Below are positions 5,748 to 8,755 of a DNA stretch of 8,755 nucleotides, piece by piece. Every line of letters begins with the position of its first letter. The stretch's first letter is position 1. Below the pieces are notes generated by a model that had not been told where the DNA came from, did no database searches, and saw only the letters and a list, made by a program, of their open reading frames with translations. Position numbers and translations under genes: made by a program. The stretch is from Actinomycetota bacterium (GTDB taxonomy: Bacteria; Actinomycetota; Humimicrobiia; Humimicrobiales; Humimicrobiaceae): assembly GCA_016927635.1 (NCBI GenBank), contig JAFGMJ010000082.1:1-8755 (forward strand). The letters run 5' to 3'.

Positions 5748-8360
5748 ATGGCTGCTTTTGAAAAAATTAATTCTGGTCTCGAGGGGCTTGATAATGTCCT
5801 TGACCATATAAGGCTTGGAGACAATGTTGTATGGCAGGTCTCGGATATTAATGTTTACCAGATGTTTGCTGAGGCAATTGCAATACAGGCAATAAAAGAA
5901 AAAAAAATACTTGTATATATCAGGTTTGCACAGCATAAGCCTCTATTGGATCCAGGACCAGGGCTAAATATTTTTACTCTTGATGCTGATAAAGGTTTTG
6001 AAAATTTCACAATATCTGTTCATGATATTATTGAGCATTATGGAAGAGAAACGTACTATATATTTGACTGCATTTCTGAACTTCAGGCTGCCTGGTCGGC
6101 AGACCTGATGATGGGAAATTTTTTTGTAGTTACATGCCCCTATCTTTTTGAGCTTGATACTGTAGCATATTTTGGGATTTTAAGAGGCAGGCACTCTTTT
6201 GACACAATTGCAAGAATCAGGGATACGACACAGATACTGATAGATGCATATTCAGAAGACAGCTACATTTATATACATCCTCTTAAAGTATGGAAAAGAT
6301 ATTCTGATTTGATGTTTTTGCCCCACATGTTTAAAAAGAATAATGCTGATAAATTTGAAACTCTTTCCGGAGGCCTCAATATGAGCAGGTTTTATAAATT
6401 AATTGAAGAAAAGTCTCTAGCATCAGAAGACCAGAATCTTGATAACTGGGACAGGTTTTTTCTTTATGCAAAACTGGATATACCTTTTGCAGGACAGGAT
6501 ATAAAGCATGAAATGTGTGAGAGGCTTATCGGGGGCGATAAAAAAATATTAAAACTAGTATATGATAATTTTGAAATAAAGGATTTTATATCAATAAGGG
6601 AAAGAATGATAGGCTCTGGTAAAATTGGCGGTAAAGCTACCGGCATGCTTCTGGCAAGAAAAATAATCGAGAACAGTGATGAAAATATATACAGGTTGCT
6701 TGAACCTCACGATTCTTTTTATATAGGTTCAGATGTTTACTACACTTATTTAGTTCAAAATGATTGCTGGAAATTAAGAATACTTCAGCAAAAAGAAGAA
6801 CAATATTTTAAATCAGCAAATCTTTTAAAAGAAAAAATTATTTCAGGAAGTTTTCCAGAAACCACAAAAGAACAATTCAGGCGTATGCTTGAATATTATG
6901 GGCAGAATCCGATAATTGTCAGGTCCAGCAGCCTTCTGGAAGATAGTTTTGAAAATGCTTTTGCAGGGAAATACGAATCAATTTTCTGCGTAAATACAGG
7001 CAATCTCAGTGAGAGGCTGAGATTTTTTGAAAATGCCGTAAAACAGGTGTATGCAAGCACGATGGATGAGTCAGCACTTGAATACAGATTTAAGAGGGGG
7101 CTGGATAAAAGTGATGAACAGATGGCTATACTTGTACAGAGAGTCTCAGGTATGCATTTTGACAATATTTATATGCCCTGCGCAGCAGGAGTCGGATATT
7201 CCTATAATTCTTATAAATGGAAAAGCCAAATAGATCCTCAAGCAGGAATGGTGCGCATAGTGATGGGACTTGGAACAAGAGCGGTAGACCGCACAGACGG
7301 TGATTATCCCAGGATTTCAGCTTTATCTGAACCGGTCTGCAATATTTTTTCAGACAATGAAGAAAGAAGCAGGTATTCGCAGCGCAGAGTAGATTTTTTA
7401 AACCTTGCTACCAATGCTTTTTGCACCGAAGAATTAGGTAATATTTCTGAAGCACTGCCCGGCTGGTATAAAAGCATCATGGTAGAACATGATTACGCGG
7501 CAGAAAGAATAATAAATGAAAAACATTTTTCAATAAATAAAGAAATTTTGTTTTCGACTTGCGAGGGCCTGTTAAAAATGAAAGATTTCACGGGTAATAT
7601 GCGTGATATTATGTCCTTAATACAGGAAAAATACAATTATCCTGTTGATATTGAATTTACATGCAATTTCAGTGAACATGGAGACATACTGATAAACATT
7701 CTGCAATGCAGGCCTTTACAGCTGGGGGGAGTGGGGGCAAAGGTAAATATTCCTGTAATTAATAATAAAAACATTTTTTTTGAACTTTTAGGCTCTACAA
7801 TGGGCGGAGCTATAGCAAAAAAAATAGACAGTGTTATATTGGTAGATCCAAAAGGATATTACCACACTTCATATAAGGAAAAATTCAGTATAGCGAGGAT
7901 GATAGGCAAATTAAATCATTGCCTTAAGGACACAAAGAGAGAAAGCATTAATTGCAGCATAAAAGAAAACGCGGTTATGCTGATAGTTCCGGGACGCCTG
8001 GGCACAAGATCGCCGGATACAGGTGTTCCGGTTAAATTTGCAGAGATAAGTAATTTTAATATTTTATGTGAAATTCCTTACATGGAAGCTGGGTATAACC
8101 CTGAACTGTCATTTGGAAGCCATTTCTTTCAAGATCTTGTTGAGTCAGGCATATTTTATGCAGCAATAATGCAAAATGAAAGTACTGTAAAATATAATTC
8201 TGTTTTTTTTGATAATATTAATAATATGCTAAGCAAATTTATTGAATATTCTGATGGAGTTGAAGATGTTTTAAAAGTTTATGATACTTCACAATCAGGG
8301 CTTGCGGTTTTTTCAGATATTATCAGCGGAAGAACAGTTTGTGGCATATTCAAGCAGTAA
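5748..8360 (+). CDS. PEP/pyruvate-binding-domain protein: RecA/KaiC-like N-terminus, PPDK-type ATP-grasp domain, unique C-terminus
   Basis: This 870-residue cytoplasmic protein has three parts. Residues 1 to about 205 resemble a KaiC/RecA fold, opening with SGLEGLDNVLDHIRLGDN (9-26) and with a strand-like IFDCISEL region. Where KaiC has its P-loop the sequence reads LGDNVVWQVSD, with no GK[ST], so this part probably does not bind ATP classically. Residues about 285 to 660 are an ATP-grasp domain of the PEP synthase/pyruvate phosphate dikinase kind: GSGKIGGKATG (289-299), RSSSLLEDS (392-400) with FAGKYES (405-411), and QCRP (653-656). The phosphohistidine swivelling domain and PEP/pyruvate barrel that normally follow are absent. 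Instead, about 210 residues carry PGRLGTRSPDTGVP (748-761) and GSHFFQDL (790-797). I recognise this as a recurring but, to my knowledge, uncharacterised family, so it is not a true ppsA or ppdK. The phosphate acceptor is unknown. The start ATG has no Shine-Dalgarno sequence, and an upstream in-frame ATG at 5736 is closed by a stop. Confidence 0.85.
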   Translation: MAAFEKINSGLEGLDNVLDHIRLGDNVVWQVSDINVYQMFAEAIAIQAIKEKKILVYIRFAQHKPLLDPGPGLNIFTLDADKGFENFTISVHDIIEHYGRETYYIFDCISELQAAWSADLMMGNFFVVTCPYLFELDTVAYFGILRGRHSFDTIARIRDTTQILIDAYSEDSYIYIHPLKVWKRYSDLMFLPHMFKKNNADKFETLSGGLNMSRFYKLIEEKSLASEDQNLDNWDRFFLYAKLDIPFAGQDIKHEMCERLIGGDKKILKLVYDNFEIKDFISIRERMIGSGKIGGKATGMLLARKIIENSDENIYRLLEPHDSFYIGSDVYYTYLVQNDCWKLRILQQKEEQYFKSANLLKEKIISGSFPETTKEQFRRMLEYYGQNPIIVRSSSLLEDSFENAFAGKYESIFCVNTGNLSERLRFFENAVKQVYASTMDESALEYRFKRGLDKSDEQMAILVQRVSGMHFDNIYMPCAAGVGYSYNSYKWKSQIDPQAGMVRIVMGLGTRAVDRTDGDYPRISALSEPVCNIFSDNEERSRYSQRRVDFLNLATNAFCTEELGNISEALPGWYKSIMVEHDYAAERIINEKHFSINKEILFSTCEGLLKMKDFTGNMRDIMSLIQEKYNYPVDIEFTCNFSEHGDILINILQCRPLQLGGVGAKVNIPVINNKNIFFELLGSTMGGAIAKKIDSVILVDPKGYYHTSYKEKFSIARMIGKLNHCLKDTKRESINCSIKENAVMLIVPGRLGTRSPDTGVPVKFAEISNFNILCEIPYMEAGYNPELSFGSHFFQDLVESGIFYAAIMQNESTVKYNSVFFDNINNMLSKFIEYSDGVEDVLKVYDTSQSGLAVFSDIISGRTVCGIFKQ

Positions 8361-8371
8361 ATAGTTAATAT

Positions 8372-8755
8372 TTAATTTAACCTGTAAATCTTTAAATGCA
8401 TTTTATCCATGAGTTCAGTAAAACTGGTGACATTTAAATATCTTGCCGCTTTTATGACAATACTTGCACAGGCAAATGCGTCATCTTTTGCGCAGTGATG
8501 TTTAAAATTGATTGCAAGATTCTCTGCAACTGTGTTCAACTTATAATTTTTAAAATCTTTCCAAACCATTCTTGCCAGGCTTACAGTGCATGCATAATAT
8601 ATTTCTGGAATATCTATTGCATATACCTTTAACACAGCTTTTAAAACCGATAAGTCAAAACTTGCGTTGTGGGCAATTATTATACTGTCGGCAATATACT
8701 TTTTTATTGAAGGCCAGACTCTGTAAAATTCAGGTTTTTTTTCTACATCTTTTTC
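8372..8755 (-). CDS. DnaQ-like DEDDh 3'-5' exonuclease, C-terminal part (runs off the right edge)
   Basis: The reading frame stays open from the stop at 8372-8374 to the end of the window, giving 127 codons of the C-terminal part. The apparent start at 8633-8635 is an internal Val codon, because strong family sequence continues upstream: IIIAHNASFDLSVL, the Exo II motif with Asn at 8666-8668 and Asp at 8654-8656. Exo III follows as HCAKDDA, with the catalytic His at 8495-8497 and the final Asp four residues later, the DEDDh pattern of DnaQ/epsilon, PolC proofreading domains and small RNase T-like exonucleases. The Exo I DxE motif should lie beyond the right edge. It would degrade single-stranded DNA or RNA ends from 3' to 5' using two metal ions. 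No BRCT, GIY-YIG or helicase domain follows, so it could be a stand-alone exonuclease or the end of a larger protein. It converges on the PEP-synthase-like gene, with 11 bases between stop codons. Confidence 0.85.
   Translation of the reverse strand, partial: EKDVEKKPEFYRVWPSIKKYIADSIIIAHNASFDLSVLKAVLKVYAIDIPEIYYACTVSLARMVWKDFKNYKLNTVAENLAINFKHHCAKDDAFACASIVIKAARYLNVTSFTELMDKMHLKIYRLN

Noticed and set aside
7051..7233. 60-codon plus-strand open frame inside the PEP-synthase-like gene
   Set aside because: It lies fully within a well-supported gene in another frame and its translation shows no recognisable features.
5748..8360. Assignment of the 870-residue protein as phosphoenolpyruvate synthase (ppsA)
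   Set aside because: Only the ATP-grasp domain matches; the phosphohistidine and PEP/pyruvate barrel domains needed for the reaction are missing.
8364..8381. Inverted repeat GTTAA / TTAAC between the convergent stop codons, considered as a bidirectional terminator
   Set aside because: The stem is only 5 bp, nearly all A/T, and overlaps the end of the exonuclease gene; too weak to call.

Overview
The window comes from an AT-rich bacterium. ATA (Ile) and AGA/AGG (Arg) codons are frequent and the intergenic spacers are extremely AT-rich. At least one spacer carries a textbook sigma70-type promoter (TTGACT, 17 nt, TATAAT), which argues for Bacteria over Archaea. The mutase pair and the oxygen-sensitive chemistry it implies suggest an anaerobe, but the sequence alone does not let me name a phylum. 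No rRNA, tRNA, CRISPR array or insertion sequence was seen. Coding density is high and no spacer exceeds about 100 bases.

Layout. (1) 73-2344, plus strand: a two-gene acyl-CoA mutase module, a 586-residue catalytic subunit followed by a separate 136-residue cobalamin-binding subunit. The split layout resembles 2-hydroxyisobutyryl-CoA mutase and archaeal methylmalonyl-CoA mutase. Both genes have good Shine-Dalgarno sequences. (2) 2401-3585, plus strand: an M20D-type metal amidohydrolase, possibly with its own promoter set inside an inverted repeat. (3) 3677-5677, plus strand: a compact UvrD/PcrA/Rep-type superfamily 1 DNA helicase with a clear promoter. (4) 5748-8360, plus strand: a large protein joining a RecA/KaiC-like N-terminus that lacks a P-loop, a PEP-synthase/PPDK-type ATP-grasp kinase domain, and a distinct C-terminal domain in place of the phosphohistidine and PEP/pyruvate domains. 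(5) 8372 to the right edge, minus strand: the C-terminal part of a DnaQ-like DEDDh 3'-5' exonuclease, converging on the previous gene with only 11 bases between stop codons.

How the genes work together. Only the first two genes form an evident functional unit: a radical B12 carbon-skeleton mutase made of two polypeptides. Its chaperone (MeaB/ArgK-type G protein) and pathway partners are not in the window. The helicase and exonuclease are general DNA-metabolism genes, and nothing ties them to the mutase. The most interesting points are the non-canonical active site predicted for the mutase (the usual His is Asn, and the substrate-pocket Tyr is Ile) and the uncharacterised kinase-like architecture of the 870-residue protein. 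I see no sign of a defence island or mobile element.
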